Part shown: piece by piece, positions 1 through 11,815 of the stretch
How the letters are laid out: each line of letters opens with the position of its first letter
Numbering within the stretch: position 1 is the first letter of the stretch
Assembly (NCBI RefSeq): GCF_907164845.1
Contig: NZ_OU015430.1
Location: forward strand, 310,001-374,000
Direction: 5' to 3'
Length of the DNA: 64,000 nucleotides
From: Lysobacter luteus
Lineage (GTDB): Bacteria; Pseudomonadota; Gammaproteobacteria; Xanthomonadales; Xanthomonadaceae
Position numbers and translations under genes: made by a program
Notes under the pieces: model-generated
Database searches by the model: none
Seen by the model: the letters and a program-made list of their open reading frames with translations, nothing else
What the model was told of the DNA's origin: nothing

Positions 1-227
1 ACATCAGGCAGGCGGATTGCGCGATCATTGGAACGATCGTTGATTCGAGCGAGCTGAAAGATGTCCTTGAGGCGGTCCAGGACGTTGCTGTTGCCGAGCT
101 CTTGGAGGAACTCCAGGTCAGAAGCGGCTGACGACTGGCTACCGGGCTTGGAGATGGGAGCAACGATCGGATCGGATGACCAGACCTGACGAGGTGCGAC
201 TTCAGAATGGATCTTGGTTGCGAGCAT
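1..227 (-). CDS. Hypothetical protein, N-terminal part (runs off left edge)
   Basis: An open frame begins with ATG at 227 and stays open for 75 codons to the window edge. The start is preceded by a purine-rich AAGGGAAAG at a plausible distance, which supports translation from here. The visible part starts MLATKIHSEV and has a Ser/Pro-containing segment followed by a helical Leu/Asp-rich stretch around residues 43-60. I recognise no domain. Codon use is less GC-biased than in the housekeeping genes further right, matching the next gene upstream (397-1350). Both lie on the minus strand, so they may be co-transcribed accessory genes. No function can be assigned. Confidence 0.5.
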   Translation of the reverse strand, partial: MLATKIHSEVAPRQVWSSDPIVAPISKPGSQSSAASDLEFLQELGNSNVLDRLKDIFQLARINDRSNDRAIRLPD

Positions 228-287
228 TTCAGACTTTCCCTTTGGTTGCCTAGGCCGCGGTAGTGCGTCCCAGTGCGGGCAAAGCCT

Positions 288-302
288 AAAAAAAAGGGGG
301 GG
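288..302. repeat. Homopolymer tract A8G7
   Basis: Eight A are followed directly by seven G on the plus strand. It sits in the 169-bp gap between the two minus-strand unknown genes, about 60 bp upstream of the start at 227. Read on the minus strand it is C7T8. A hairpin is not obvious beside it, so it is not convincing as a terminator. The rest of the gap holds nothing I recognise. Confidence 0.6.
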
Positions 303-396
303 ATCGACCTAAAGGTCAGCGGCAGACCATTTGACATGTGCGGCATGAATGACGTAAAGGCGCTGCGCTCTGCGGTGCAGTGAGTATGCGGTTGCC

Positions 397-1350
397 CTAT
401 TGATCCTGATCGTGGGCCAGACGCAGGCTCAACACGTCGCCATTGGCCAGAAGATTGAAAATGCGCGTGTGGTAGTCGGCCGTCTCGAACTCAAATGCTT
501 CGCTGGTGGTTCTCGCAGGGCCGGGGGGAACAGGCGAGCCCTTCTTTCGGTCGAACATAGCGAAAGCCTCGGTCATTTCAGGGTAGGGGCCTTTGGGACT
601 GGACCATGACTTGAGCGTGCTCTCAAGCCGGTCGATAGCGTCGTTATCGTCGTTGTGCTTGGAGTTGTCTGGTGTTAGACGGTCGAGCTTTTCCAGTTCC
701 GATAAGAGCACGTGCTTTCCTTCCGAACTCTTGTAGCTTTGGATAAACCTGATGACCGCCCTCCTGGCTTCGGCGACGCTGGTAATCGACTTGTCGGCCT
801 CAAGCCTCTTGAGGACCTGCAACACGATGGCACGTTTGTACTCGCTGTCCTCGGCCTTCTCCTTGGCGGCATAGGTTGCGAACATGTGTGAAGCGGATTG
901 CGTCGTACTCAGGCCAAGGTTGTAGTAGGCAAGAGCTACGACGTGCCATATGCGACTCATGTCGTTGCTGTGGCACAGCCGCCGGGCCTCTTGGAGATAC
1001 AGGGCGGAGATCAGCAAACCCTTGTAGGGATAGGGCTCTAGCGTGTTCCACGAATCCGGAGCTAGGGTATTGACGATGACTTCCTGGCGAAGCCATTCCA
1101 GATAGGAGTGGGTCGGCGTCTGATCTCGATTCTCAAGAAGCACTTCGGCGTAGGCCCAGAGCGGGCTGACGTCGTCGAGCTCATTGGCGTGGATTTGTTC
1201 GTGCCAAAGCAAGATGCCGTTCTCGACGAGTACGGCCGGGTCCACGGCCCTTTCGCCTTCGTATTCGTAGAGGAAATGAGTCCGGGGATAATTGGTGTCG
1301 GCGGGATAGAGGTACTTGCTGGCTTCTAGATCTGTCTTCTTCTTGCTCAT
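397..1350 (-). CDS. Hypothetical protein, about 317 aa
   Basis: I do not recognise this protein. From ATG 1350 it begins MSKKKTDLEASKYLYPADT and is soluble, with no signal peptide or membrane segment. It carries a WHEQIH segment near residue 50, then long amphipathic helices through the middle (about residues 110-230), an Asp/Asn-rich linker and a Pro-rich C-terminus. The frame is open upstream to in-frame ATGs at 1440 and 1491. The upstream extension is Arg-rich and lies on a tandem repeat, so I prefer 1350, although none of the candidates has a strong ribosome site. Base composition is visibly lower in GC than the downstream czc genes, which suggests acquired DNA. The next gene (1-227) lies on the same strand 169 bp downstream. 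Confidence 0.6.
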   Translation of the reverse strand: MSKKKTDLEASKYLYPADTNYPRTHFLYEYEGERAVDPAVLVENGILLWHEQIHANELDDVSPLWAYAEVLLENRDQTPTHSYLEWLRQEVIVNTLAPDSWNTLEPYPYKGLLISALYLQEARRLCHSNDMSRIWHVVALAYYNLGLSTTQSASHMFATYAAKEKAEDSEYKRAIVLQVLKRLEADKSITSVAEARRAVIRFIQSYKSSEGKHVLLSELEKLDRLTPDNSKHNDDNDAIDRLESTLKSWSSPKGPYPEMTEAFAMFDRKKGSPVPPGPARTTSEAFEFETADYHTRIFNLLANGDVLSLRLAHDQDQ

Positions 1351-1483
1351 GGTGCGGTTCTGGCGTTGCTGATGGTTGATGCGGAATCGTAATCGTTCGT
1401 TGGGCGGTGCGAGCATGCGTTTTGTACTGGACTCGGTCATGACTTGAGATGCTCGGACTTGGAGGACGGGTACTGCTTCCGTC

Positions 1484-1507
1484 GAGCTCATGAGCTCACG
1501 AGCTCAC
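1484..1507. repeat. Three tandem 8-bp units GAGCTCA(T/C)
   Basis: GAGCTCAT is followed by two copies of GAGCTCAC, and then GAG. Each unit contains the palindrome GAGCTC. The array lies between the minus-strand unknown gene (397-1350) and the plus-strand metal-efflux block, so it sits in the divergent intergenic region. It could be a binding site or simple repeat expansion; the sequence does not decide. Confidence 0.7.
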
Positions 1508-1625
1508 GAGCAGGCGAGCGGCACCAAATTGTTGTCCACTGCAGCCCGGCACACAGTCCATCGAAGCGACACCGGCATACAGTGAAATTGTGTAACCCCG
1601 CGTCCCACAGGTACCCTGCGCGACC

Positions 1626-2018
1626 ATGATGCGTTTGCGCCCCCGCCGCTGGTTGCCGCTCCTGCGCGTTCTCGTGCTGGGGCTCTTTGCGCTGGGGTTG
1701 GTGCTGCAACCGGTAATGGCAGCCGTCGGCGAGATCCACGAGCTTGCGCACGATCCGACCGGTTCGCATGTTCACGGCCAGCATGCCGACGATCTGGACG
1801 CGGGCCTGGACGCGGGCGACGAGCAAGACGAGGACGGGGCGAGGACGCTGCATGTGCTGTTGCATTTCGCCCACTGCTGCGGCGCGACCGCAGCCCTGGT
1901 GCAAGTGCTCGAACCGGTCTCGTCCATGCCGATGGATGCCAGCCTGGCTACTGCGGTGACACTGATGCCGCCACAGCCGCGGCTGAGCTCGCCCTTCAAG
2001 CCTCCGATTTTCGCGTGA
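1626..2018 (+). CDS. CzcI-like His/Asp-rich periplasmic protein
   Basis: A 130-residue protein with an Arg-rich N-terminus, a hydrophobic segment at about residues 10-32 ending in MAA that looks like a signal peptide, and then a His/Asp/Glu-rich stretch (HELAHD, SHVHGQH, DEQDED). A HFAHCCG motif follows near residues 80-86 and the C-terminus is Pro-rich, ending PFKPPIFA. Small exported proteins of this style precede czcCBA in metal-resistance operons (CzcI) and are thought to bind or sense metal in the periplasm. The gene is 56 bp upstream of czcC on the same strand and is probably the first gene of the operon. Assignment rests on position, exported character and His content rather than a catalytic motif. 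Confidence 0.65.
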   Translation: MMRLRPRRWLPLLRVLVLGLFALGLVLQPVMAAVGEIHELAHDPTGSHVHGQHADDLDAGLDAGDEQDEDGARTLHVLLHFAHCCGATAALVQVLEPVSSMPMDASLATAVTLMPPQPRLSSPFKPPIFA

Positions 2019-2074
2019 CCGCGCCGCCGGCATGACGCCGGCACCTGTCATCTCGAATAATCGGAGCATTCCCC

Positions 2075-3351
2075 ATGCGTTTGCGATTCGCGGCCTTGGC
2101 CGTGCTCGTCGTCGTGTGTGTCGTGGCCTTTCCCACGCACGCCGCCGACCCTTTGACCCTGGACGACGCGTTTCAACGCGTTGCCAACACCCATCCCAAC
2201 CTGCGCCTGTTCGGCACACGCCGCGATGTGCTGGAAGCCGAACTGGATCGCGCCTCGCTGCGGCCTGCACTGGTCGCCGGCGGCAGCATCGAGAACGCCT
2301 TCGGCACCGGTGAGGCCAGCGGCCTGGACGGTGCCGAGATCACCCTGAGCCTGGCTTCGGTGCTGGAGCGCGGCGGCAAGCTGGATGCGCGACGGACCTT
2401 GGCGCAGAGTCGGATCGATGCGTTGGCCGTCGAGCGCGAGGCCCAGCGACTCGACCTGCTGGCCGAGGTGGCGCGTCGGTATCTGGCGATCGTCGCCGCG
2501 CAGCAGCAAACCGTGATCGCGCGGTTCGATATCGAGCAGCGCGAGCGTACCGTCGCCGAAGCCCGCAAGCGGCTGCAAGCCGGCGCCTCGCCTGAATCGG
2601 TGGTACTGACCGCGCAGGCGGCATTGGCCCGTGCCGAACTCGACCAGGCACGGGCGCAGCAACGCGAGACGGCCGCACGCCAGCACCTCGCGGCGCTGTG
2701 GGGCGAACGTGCCCCCACGTTCGAGGTAGCCGGCGGTGATCCGCTGGCGCTGCCCGAGGTGGCCGACTTTGCGGTGCTCGCCGATTGGCTGGCGCGGACG
2801 CCGGAGCTGGCGCAGTTCGTAGGCGAGGCGCGCATTCGCGAGGCGCGCCTGCAACTGGCCCGCAGCGAGGCCACGCCGGATCTGGACTGGCAGGTGGGCG
2901 TGCGCCGATTCCAGGGGAGCGACGACTTCGGCCTGATCGGCAGCGTCTCGATCCCGCTGGGCAGCGCGAGCCGGGCCCAGCCGGGCATTCGCGCCGCGCG
3001 GGCGGAACTGGCCGGGCTGGAGATCGAGCGTGAAGCCAAGGGCCTCTCGCTGTACTCGACCCTCGCCGAGGCCCACGGCCGTTACCGCGTCGCCGAGGTC
3101 GAGGTCGATCGGCTGCAGAACGACGTGCTGCCTCGGCTGACCAAAGCCGAAGCCGCTACGCGCGCGGCCTACCGCGCCGGCGCGGCCAGCTACTTGGAAT
3201 GGGCGACCTTGCAGGCCGAGCGCACCGCCACGCGCAAACAACAACTGGAGGCCGCACTGGATGCTCAGCGCGCCCTGATCGAAATCCAGCGACTCACCGG
3301 CCAGGCGTTCGTTGCCGGCGCCGGGTCCAACACCGAACAAGGAGTTTCACC

Positions 3352-3355
<4 letters not shown>
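2075..3355 (+). CDS. czcC: Outer-membrane efflux protein of a CzcCBA pump (TolC/OEP family)
   Basis: A 426-residue precursor with a signal peptide (residues 1-24, ending THAA) followed by two long coiled-coil OEP repeats rich in Ala, Glu, Arg and Leu, the usual architecture of trimeric outer-membrane channels. Length fits CzcC/CusC-type channels. It would form the outer-membrane exit duct for the pump encoded by the next two genes. The stop overlaps the GTG start of czcB by 4 bp (GTGA), so the genes are translationally coupled. The start has GGAG about nine bases upstream. The metal is not shown by this subunit; zinc, cobalt or cadmium is inferred from the czc context. Confidence 0.9.
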
Positions 3356-7837
<4,482 letters not shown>

Positions 7838-7840
7838 CCC

Positions 7841-8461
7841 ATGGGTGATTCATGCTGCAGCGGCACTGTCGATATCCGCGCCATGGAGGCGCGGCAGCGG
7901 CGGGTGCTGATGATCGTGCTGGCGATCAACATCGCCACGTTCGTGATGATGCTTTCGGCGGCCATCTACAGCGGATCGTCGTCGCTGCTATCGGGCAGCC
8001 TCGACAACCTGGGCGATGCGCTCACCTACCTGCTGAGCATCGCTGTGATCGGTGCCAGCACACGGGCCAAGGCCAAGGTCGCGCTGCTCAAGGGGTTGCT
8101 GATCCTGGGGGCTGCGATTGCGGTGGCGGTCCAGATTGGCTGGCGCCTTGCGCATCCGGAAGTGCCGATCTTCGAAGCCATCGGCCTCGCCGCGCTGCTC
8201 AACCTGGCGTTCAATGGTATCTGCCTATGGTTGTTGACTCCGTACCGCCATGGCGACGTGAACATGGCCTCGGCTTGGGAATGCTCGCGCAACGATGTGT
8301 TTGAAGGCATCGCAGTTCTGTTGGCAGCCGTCGGCGTTTGGCTGTTCGAGGCTGGCTGGCCCGATCTGCTCATCGCCGCGGCGTTGCTGGTGATGTTCCT
8401 GCGCTCGGCGTGGAGGGTACTGCGCTCGGCGTGGCGTAGCTACAAAACGGGAGATGCATGA
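7841..8461 (+). CDS. Short CDF-like cation transporter, membrane domain only
   Basis: A 206-residue membrane protein starting MGDSCCSGTVDI, with about six hydrophobic segments. The motif SLDNLGDAL (about residues 53-61) corresponds to the first metal-site helix of cation diffusion facilitators, and SRNDVFEG (about 147-154) to the second. The cytoplasmic C-terminal dimer domain of classical CDF proteins is missing, so it is the short type often found in mobile cadmium/zinc clusters. The N-terminal Cys pair may be a metal ligand. It starts 3 bp after czcA with GGAGG upstream and overlaps czcD by 4 bp, so it is part of the efflux operon. Transport of Zn or Cd is inferred from family and context. 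Confidence 0.75.
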   Translation: MGDSCCSGTVDIRAMEARQRRVLMIVLAINIATFVMMLSAAIYSGSSSLLSGSLDNLGDALTYLLSIAVIGASTRAKAKVALLKGLLILGAAIAVAVQIGWRLAHPEVPIFEAIGLAALLNLAFNGICLWLLTPYRHGDVNMASAWECSRNDVFEGIAVLLAAVGVWLFEAGWPDLLIAAALLVMFLRSAWRVLRSAWRSYKTGDA

Positions 8462-9357
8462 TGGGCGCAGGACATGATCATGGCGGAGGCGAGGTCAAGC
8501 ACGAAAAGCCCTTGTGGTGGGCACTCGGCCTAACCGCCACCTTCCTGGTCGCCGAGGTCATCGGCGGCCTGCTGACCAATAGCCTGGCACTGTTGTCGGA
8601 TGCGGCGCACATGGCGACCGACGTAATCGCCTTGACGATCTCATTGGTCGCCGTGCGCCTGAGCCGGCGACCGCCTGATGCCAAACGCACCTACGGCTAT
8701 GCGCGCATGGAAGCGATCGGCGCGCTCGTCAATGGAGGCATGCTGTTCCTGGTCGCCGGCTACATCCTCTGGGAGGCGGTCGGCCGCTTCAGCGAGCCCC
8801 CGTCAGTAGCCTCGACCGGGATGCTGGTGATTGCGGCACTGGGATTGGTGATCAACCTGATTGCCATGCGCCTGCTAAAAGCCGGAAGCGGCGAGAGCCT
8901 CAACGTCAAGGGCGCCTACCTGGAAGTCTGGGCTGACATGCTCGGTTCGGTCGGAGTGATAATCGGCGCGCTGATCATCCAGTTCACCGGGCTCTACATC
9001 GCCGACCCCATCATCGCGGTACTGATCGGGCTATGGGTGTTGCCACGCACCTGGACACTCCTTCGCGCGGCCGGACAGGTGCTGATGCAGGGTGTCCCTG
9101 ACGGGCTGGATCTCGAAGCGGTGCGGGCAATGATGCTCAGCCATCCAAGCGTCGAGGCCATCCATGACGTGCATGCATGGGCCTTGGCATCAAAAGAGCC
9201 GATTCTTACCGCTCATATCGTCCTTGCCAGTGCGACAGACGATGTCGACAAGGTGCGAGAAACCTTGGCGGCTGCGCTTGATGAGCAGTTCGGTATCGCC
9301 CATGCCACATTGCAGGTAGAACTGGTTGCCTGCGCCGCGGAGAATTCGCACGTCTAG
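8458..9357 (+). CDS. czcD: Cation diffusion facilitator CzcD
   Basis: A 299-residue classical CDF transporter: His-rich N-terminus (HDHGGGEVKHEK), six membrane helices, and a cytoplasmic C-terminal domain of about 90 residues. SDAAHMATDVIAL (near residue 45) carries the first pair of metal ligands; the TM5 counterpart is EVWADMLGS, with Glu where many members have His. The C-terminal IHDVHAW and later His/Cys residues are typical of the regulatory zinc-binding domain. It moves Zn, Co or Cd from cytoplasm to periplasm, feeding the CzcCBA pump. ATG 8458 overlaps the previous stop by 4 bp (ATGA) and has GGGAG upstream. Confidence 0.92.
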   Translation: MMGAGHDHGGGEVKHEKPLWWALGLTATFLVAEVIGGLLTNSLALLSDAAHMATDVIALTISLVAVRLSRRPPDAKRTYGYARMEAIGALVNGGMLFLVAGYILWEAVGRFSEPPSVASTGMLVIAALGLVINLIAMRLLKAGSGESLNVKGAYLEVWADMLGSVGVIIGALIIQFTGLYIADPIIAVLIGLWVLPRTWTLLRAAGQVLMQGVPDGLDLEAVRAMMLSHPSVEAIHDVHAWALASKEPILTAHIVLASATDDVDKVRETLAAALDEQFGIAHATLQVELVACAAENSHV

Positions 9358-9373
9358 CTGAGATGCGGTCAAC

Positions 9374-9454
9374 AGAACCGACCGCAGCCCGGCTCCTCCC
9401 GTTGCTACATACGGACAGCGGCTCCGGTCAAAAAGAGGGCTGGAGAACCGACCG
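9374..9454. repeat. 11-bp direct repeat AGAACCGACCG, two copies
   Basis: Identical 11-bp copies lie at 9374-9384 and 9444-9454, with start points 70 bp apart, between czcD and the small ORF that precedes ynfA. They flank the only sizeable non-coding gap in the efflux block. They may mark a small rearrangement that removed part of a transporter gene or may be regulatory. The second copy ends just before the ATG at 9457. Confidence 0.5.
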
Positions 9455-9456
9455 AA

Positions 9457-9537
9457 ATGGCTGATTCCTGCTGCGGCGCCACCATCGGCATTGGCGTCTT
9501 TAAAACGCTGGTGACGGACGCGAGAGGCGGAACATGA
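9457..9537 (+). pseudogene. Remnant or leader ORF: first 26 codons of an SCC-type cation transporter
   Basis: ATG 9457 opens a 26-codon frame starting MADSCCGATIG. Its opening strongly resembles the start of the short CDF-like protein at 7841 (MGDSCCSGTVDI): Met-x-Asp-Ser-Cys-Cys-Gly. The similarity ends after about a dozen residues, and the frame terminates in a TGA overlapping the ynfA start by 4 bp (ATGA). I read this as the 5' end of a second transporter gene whose body has been deleted, leaving a short leader that may couple translation into ynfA. A functional Cys-Cys leader peptide cannot be excluded. Confidence 0.55.
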
Positions 9538-9869
9538 TTGCGGTCCTCAAGGTCACTGCCATCTTCGTCCTCACCGCTGTCGCGGAGATCGTCGGCTGCT
9601 GGCTGGTGCTGTTGTGGCGCAAGGAAGGCGGAACCGTATGGCTGCTACTGCCGGCTGCAATCAGTCTCGCGGCATTCGCTTGGCTGCTGACGCTTCACCC
9701 AGTAGCGTCTGGCAGGATCTACGCCGCATATGGCGGCATATACGTCGCAACGGCATTGGTCTGGCTGGTGCTCGTTGACAACGGCCGACTCAATCGCATC
9801 GACTTGCTCGGTGGCGGATTGATCCTCCTTGGAGCACTGGTGATGGTCGCTGGACACTGGCGTGTGTGA
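9534..9869 (+). CDS. ynfA: YnfA-family (UPF0060) small membrane protein
   Basis: A 111-residue, very hydrophobic protein with four membrane segments, beginning [26 protein letters not shown], the internal [17 protein letters not shown] and the C-terminal [13 protein letters not shown] are typical of the UPF0060/YnfA family. The family resembles small multidrug-resistance transporters in size and topology; its substrate is not settled. Genes of this family are common in mobile heavy-metal clusters, and here it closes the czc block. Its ATG overlaps the stop of the short ORF upstream, so translation is likely coupled. It is followed by about 300 bp without a gene. Confidence 0.9.
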   Translation: MIAVLKVTAIFVLTAVAEIVGCWLVLLWRKEGGTVWLLLPAAISLAAFAWLLTLHPVASGRIYAAYGGIYVATALVWLVLVDNGRLNRIDLLGGGLILLGALVMVAGHWRV

Positions 9870-10178
9870 TCGTCGACGCAGCTACACGCTAATTGCCGGC
9901 TCTCTAGGACCGCCCGACTATCTGGCTTGCCGACCGTTCTCGTCTAAGGCTATGCGACTCGTCCGATACCTGCGGTAGGGTGAGCGCCAAGCCATCTAGA
10001 GCCGCTTCAGCTGCCATTCCGAGGCGTACTCAAAAGTGAGTCAGATGGTGAGTCAACAATAAGTCGCATTGATTAATTAGTTCACTCTATCAATAGTTTG
10101 CAGTCGTTATGTGGTTGCTGGTGGGCCCACCAGTCGCGGAAGCGGCGGCGTGTTTTGCGACGCAGCGATTGCTGGATT
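9870..10178. other. Non-coding, AT-richer boundary region
   Basis: 309 bp with no convincing gene on either strand. The part at about 10,020-10,110 is clearly richer in A+T than anything to its right and contains GTGAGTCA twice (10,036 and 10,047 area) and a run AATTAATTAG-like. It separates the accessory metal block from the sigma-factor gene, so it is the best candidate for the right edge of the acquired segment. No integrase, transposase or tRNA was found beside it. Confidence 0.5.
10118..10133. repeat. Perfect 16-bp palindrome CTGGTGGGCCCACCAG
   Basis: A perfect inverted repeat lying 45 bp past the stop of the sigma-factor gene and beside the AT-rich stretch. On the minus strand CTGGTGGGCCCACCA looks like the acceptor end of a tRNA, but no T-arm or 5' partner is present. 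It could be a weak terminator for the sigma-factor gene (no T-run follows) or a recombination site. Confidence 0.4.
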
Positions 10179-11162
10179 TCATCGCCTCCGATGTCGGCGA
10201 TGGATGCGTGCGCGGGCCGCGCCCAGCGCGATGATCACCAGCGCGTAGACCGCTGACACGGCCAGCAGCCGGGCCTGCGACCAGTCGCCGTGCCTCGACC
10301 AGAACAGGATGCCGACAAAGCTCGCCATCACCGCGGCGTAGACCAGCCCGTGGCGTAGCAGGGCATGGCGTTCGGCGCGGCTGCGGGCCCGCCGCATCGC
10401 GAGGCGGACGTCGATCAGCACCGCGCCGAGGACCAATGCCAGGGCCGCCAGCACGCTGGCGATCGCACCCACGGCCCACTTGGCGCCCGCGGCCGATGCG
10501 GTGGTGGCCGCCGCGGCCTCGCGTGGCCCCAGGGAACCCACCACCAGTGCGGCGAAGGCAACGCCGGGGGCGCTGTGCCGGGCCACTTCGCCGACCTGGG
10601 CGAGCACCTCGGACTGCAATGCATCGCGGGCGCGCTGCAGCCGTTTGCGTACCGCGGCGTCGCTGAGGCCAAGCAAGGCGGCCACGTGGCGGCTGCTCTG
10701 GCCCTCGCGGTAATACAGCAGCAGCACTTCGCGGCTGTCGTCGGGTATGGCGTCCAGCGCGCGCGCCAGCTGTCCGGAACGTTGGCTGTCGTGCAGCCAG
10801 GCGTCGGGTTCGGGCCCGCGTCCAGCCGCACCCTCGATGCGTGGGTCGTCCATGTCGAGCGCGACTTCCAGGTGGCGGCGCCTGCGCACCTGGTCGATCG
10901 CCCCGTTGCGCGTCACCTGGCGCAACCACGGCAGCAGGCTCTCGGGCGTCTGCAGTGCACCGATCCGCTGCCACGCCTTCGCGTACGTGTCCTGGGCGAT
11001 GTCTTCGCTCAGTTGCACGTCGCGGGTCACCGCCAGCGCAACGGCGGTGACGGTCCTTTGCGTCGCCAGCACCAGCCGCGCAAAGGCGTTGCGGTCGCCC
11101 CGCTGGGCAGCCAGGAAGTCGTCATGTGCGACCGGGTTCATCGCGGGAGCTGCGTCGTTCAT
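10179..11162 (-). CDS. Sigma-70 family (ECF-like) factor fused to a C-terminal membrane domain
   Basis: A 327-residue protein. Residues about 10-95 match sigma region 2 (AFARLVLATQRTV, AQDTYAKAWQRIGALQTPESLLPWLRQVTRNGAIDQVRRRRH). Residues about 130-185 match region 4 with a helix-turn-helix (IPDDSREVLLLYYREGQSSRHVAALLGLSDAAVRKRLQRAR). Unlike a plain ECF factor it continues for about 130 residues with roughly three hydrophobic segments and a basic tail (RARIHRRHRRR), so the sigma part is probably tethered to the inner membrane. Start ATG 11162 (MNDAAPAMNP) is chosen because upstream codons read as GC-rich non-coding; ATG 11141 is an alternative. No anti-sigma gene is adjacent. It is divergent from the DUF2231 gene. 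Target genes are unknown. Confidence 0.8.
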   Translation of the reverse strand: MNDAAPAMNPVAHDDFLAAQRGDRNAFARLVLATQRTVTAVALAVTRDVQLSEDIAQDTYAKAWQRIGALQTPESLLPWLRQVTRNGAIDQVRRRRHLEVALDMDDPRIEGAAGRGPEPDAWLHDSQRSGQLARALDAIPDDSREVLLLYYREGQSSRHVAALLGLSDAAVRKRLQRARDALQSEVLAQVGEVARHSAPGVAFAALVVGSLGPREAAAATTASAAGAKWAVGAIASVLAALALVLGAVLIDVRLAMRRARSRAERHALLRHGLVYAAVMASFVGILFWSRHGDWSQARLLAVSAVYALVIIALGAARARIHRRHRRR

Positions 11163-11344
11163 CGTCGGCCTTGTGTCAGGGATTGTTGCCTTCAGGAACG
11201 AACGGGCGGGGCGGATGTGACAGGTTCGGCTGGTGGGCGAACCGCGTCGCCTCACGGCGACATGACACCACGGGCGCGAAGCTGCCGGGTGATGACCGGG
11301 CGGCAATGTCCCATTCGCCGCGCGCGCCCTGCCCACCCGCACCC

Positions 11345-11350
11345 AGGAGG
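11345..11350 (+). promoter_or_regulatory. Shine-Dalgarno AGGAGG fixing a GTG start at 11357
   Basis: A full AGGAGG lies six bases before GTG 11357. It decides the start of the DUF2231 gene against in-frame ATGs further upstream (11126, 11306), which lack a ribosome site and would add a low-complexity Arg/Pro-rich extension overlapping the divergent promoter region. Confidence 0.8.
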
Positions 11351-11356
11351 ACCGCC

Positions 11357-11815
11357 GTGGCCGTCGCTGCCGATCCACATCCCCACGCGCATCACGTGCG
11401 CGACTATCCATCGACGCGGGCCCCGCTCGCGATCCACCCGCTGCACGCGGTCGTGCTGGCCGGAACGCTGCCATTGCTGCTTGGCGCCCTGCTGACCGAC
11501 CTGGCGTACCGCGCGAGCCACCAGATCCAGTGGAGCAACTTCGCCTCGTGGCTGATTGTCGGCGCGATGGTCCTCGTCGGCGTGGCCCTGGTATTCGCGC
11601 TTGTCGACCTGTTCCGGGCCGGCAAGGGCCGCGGCGTGCCGTACTTCGTACTGCTGGTCGTAACGTTCGCGCTCGGCGTGGTCAACGCGCTGGTCCACGG
11701 CCAGGACGCGTGGGCGATCATGCCCGAGGCGGTGGTGCTGTCGGCGGTGGTCTTCCTGCTGGCCTGCGTGGCGACCTGGCTCGGTTTCTCCGGATATCGT
11801 CGGGGTGCGCCATGA
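11357..11815 (+). CDS. DUF2231 family membrane protein
   Basis: A 152-residue inner-membrane protein. The N-terminus is short and His-rich (DPHPHAHHVRDY). IHPLHAVVLAGTLPLLLG is the typical DUF2231 entry helix, and three further hydrophobic segments follow. The family has no firmly established function; members often accompany redox or PQQ/haem proteins. The stop overlaps the ATG of the sorbosone-dehydrogenase-like gene by 4 bp (ATGA), which argues that the two proteins are made together and may act together at the membrane. Confidence 0.8.
   Translation: MAVAADPHPHAHHVRDYPSTRAPLAIHPLHAVVLAGTLPLLLGALLTDLAYRASHQIQWSNFASWLIVGAMVLVGVALVFALVDLFRAGKGRGVPYFVLLVVTFALGVVNALVHGQDAWAIMPEAVVLSAVVFLLACVATWLGFSGYRRGAP

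Noticed and set aside
10118-10195. Possible tRNA on the minus strand ending CCCACCA
   Set aside because: No TTCRA T-loop, no pairing 5' acceptor strand and no D-arm; only the last 15 bases look tRNA-like.
11126-11356. Longer N-terminus for the DUF2231 protein
   Set aside because: The extension lies in the divergent promoter region, is low-complexity, and has no ribosome site, while AGGAGG precedes GTG 11357.
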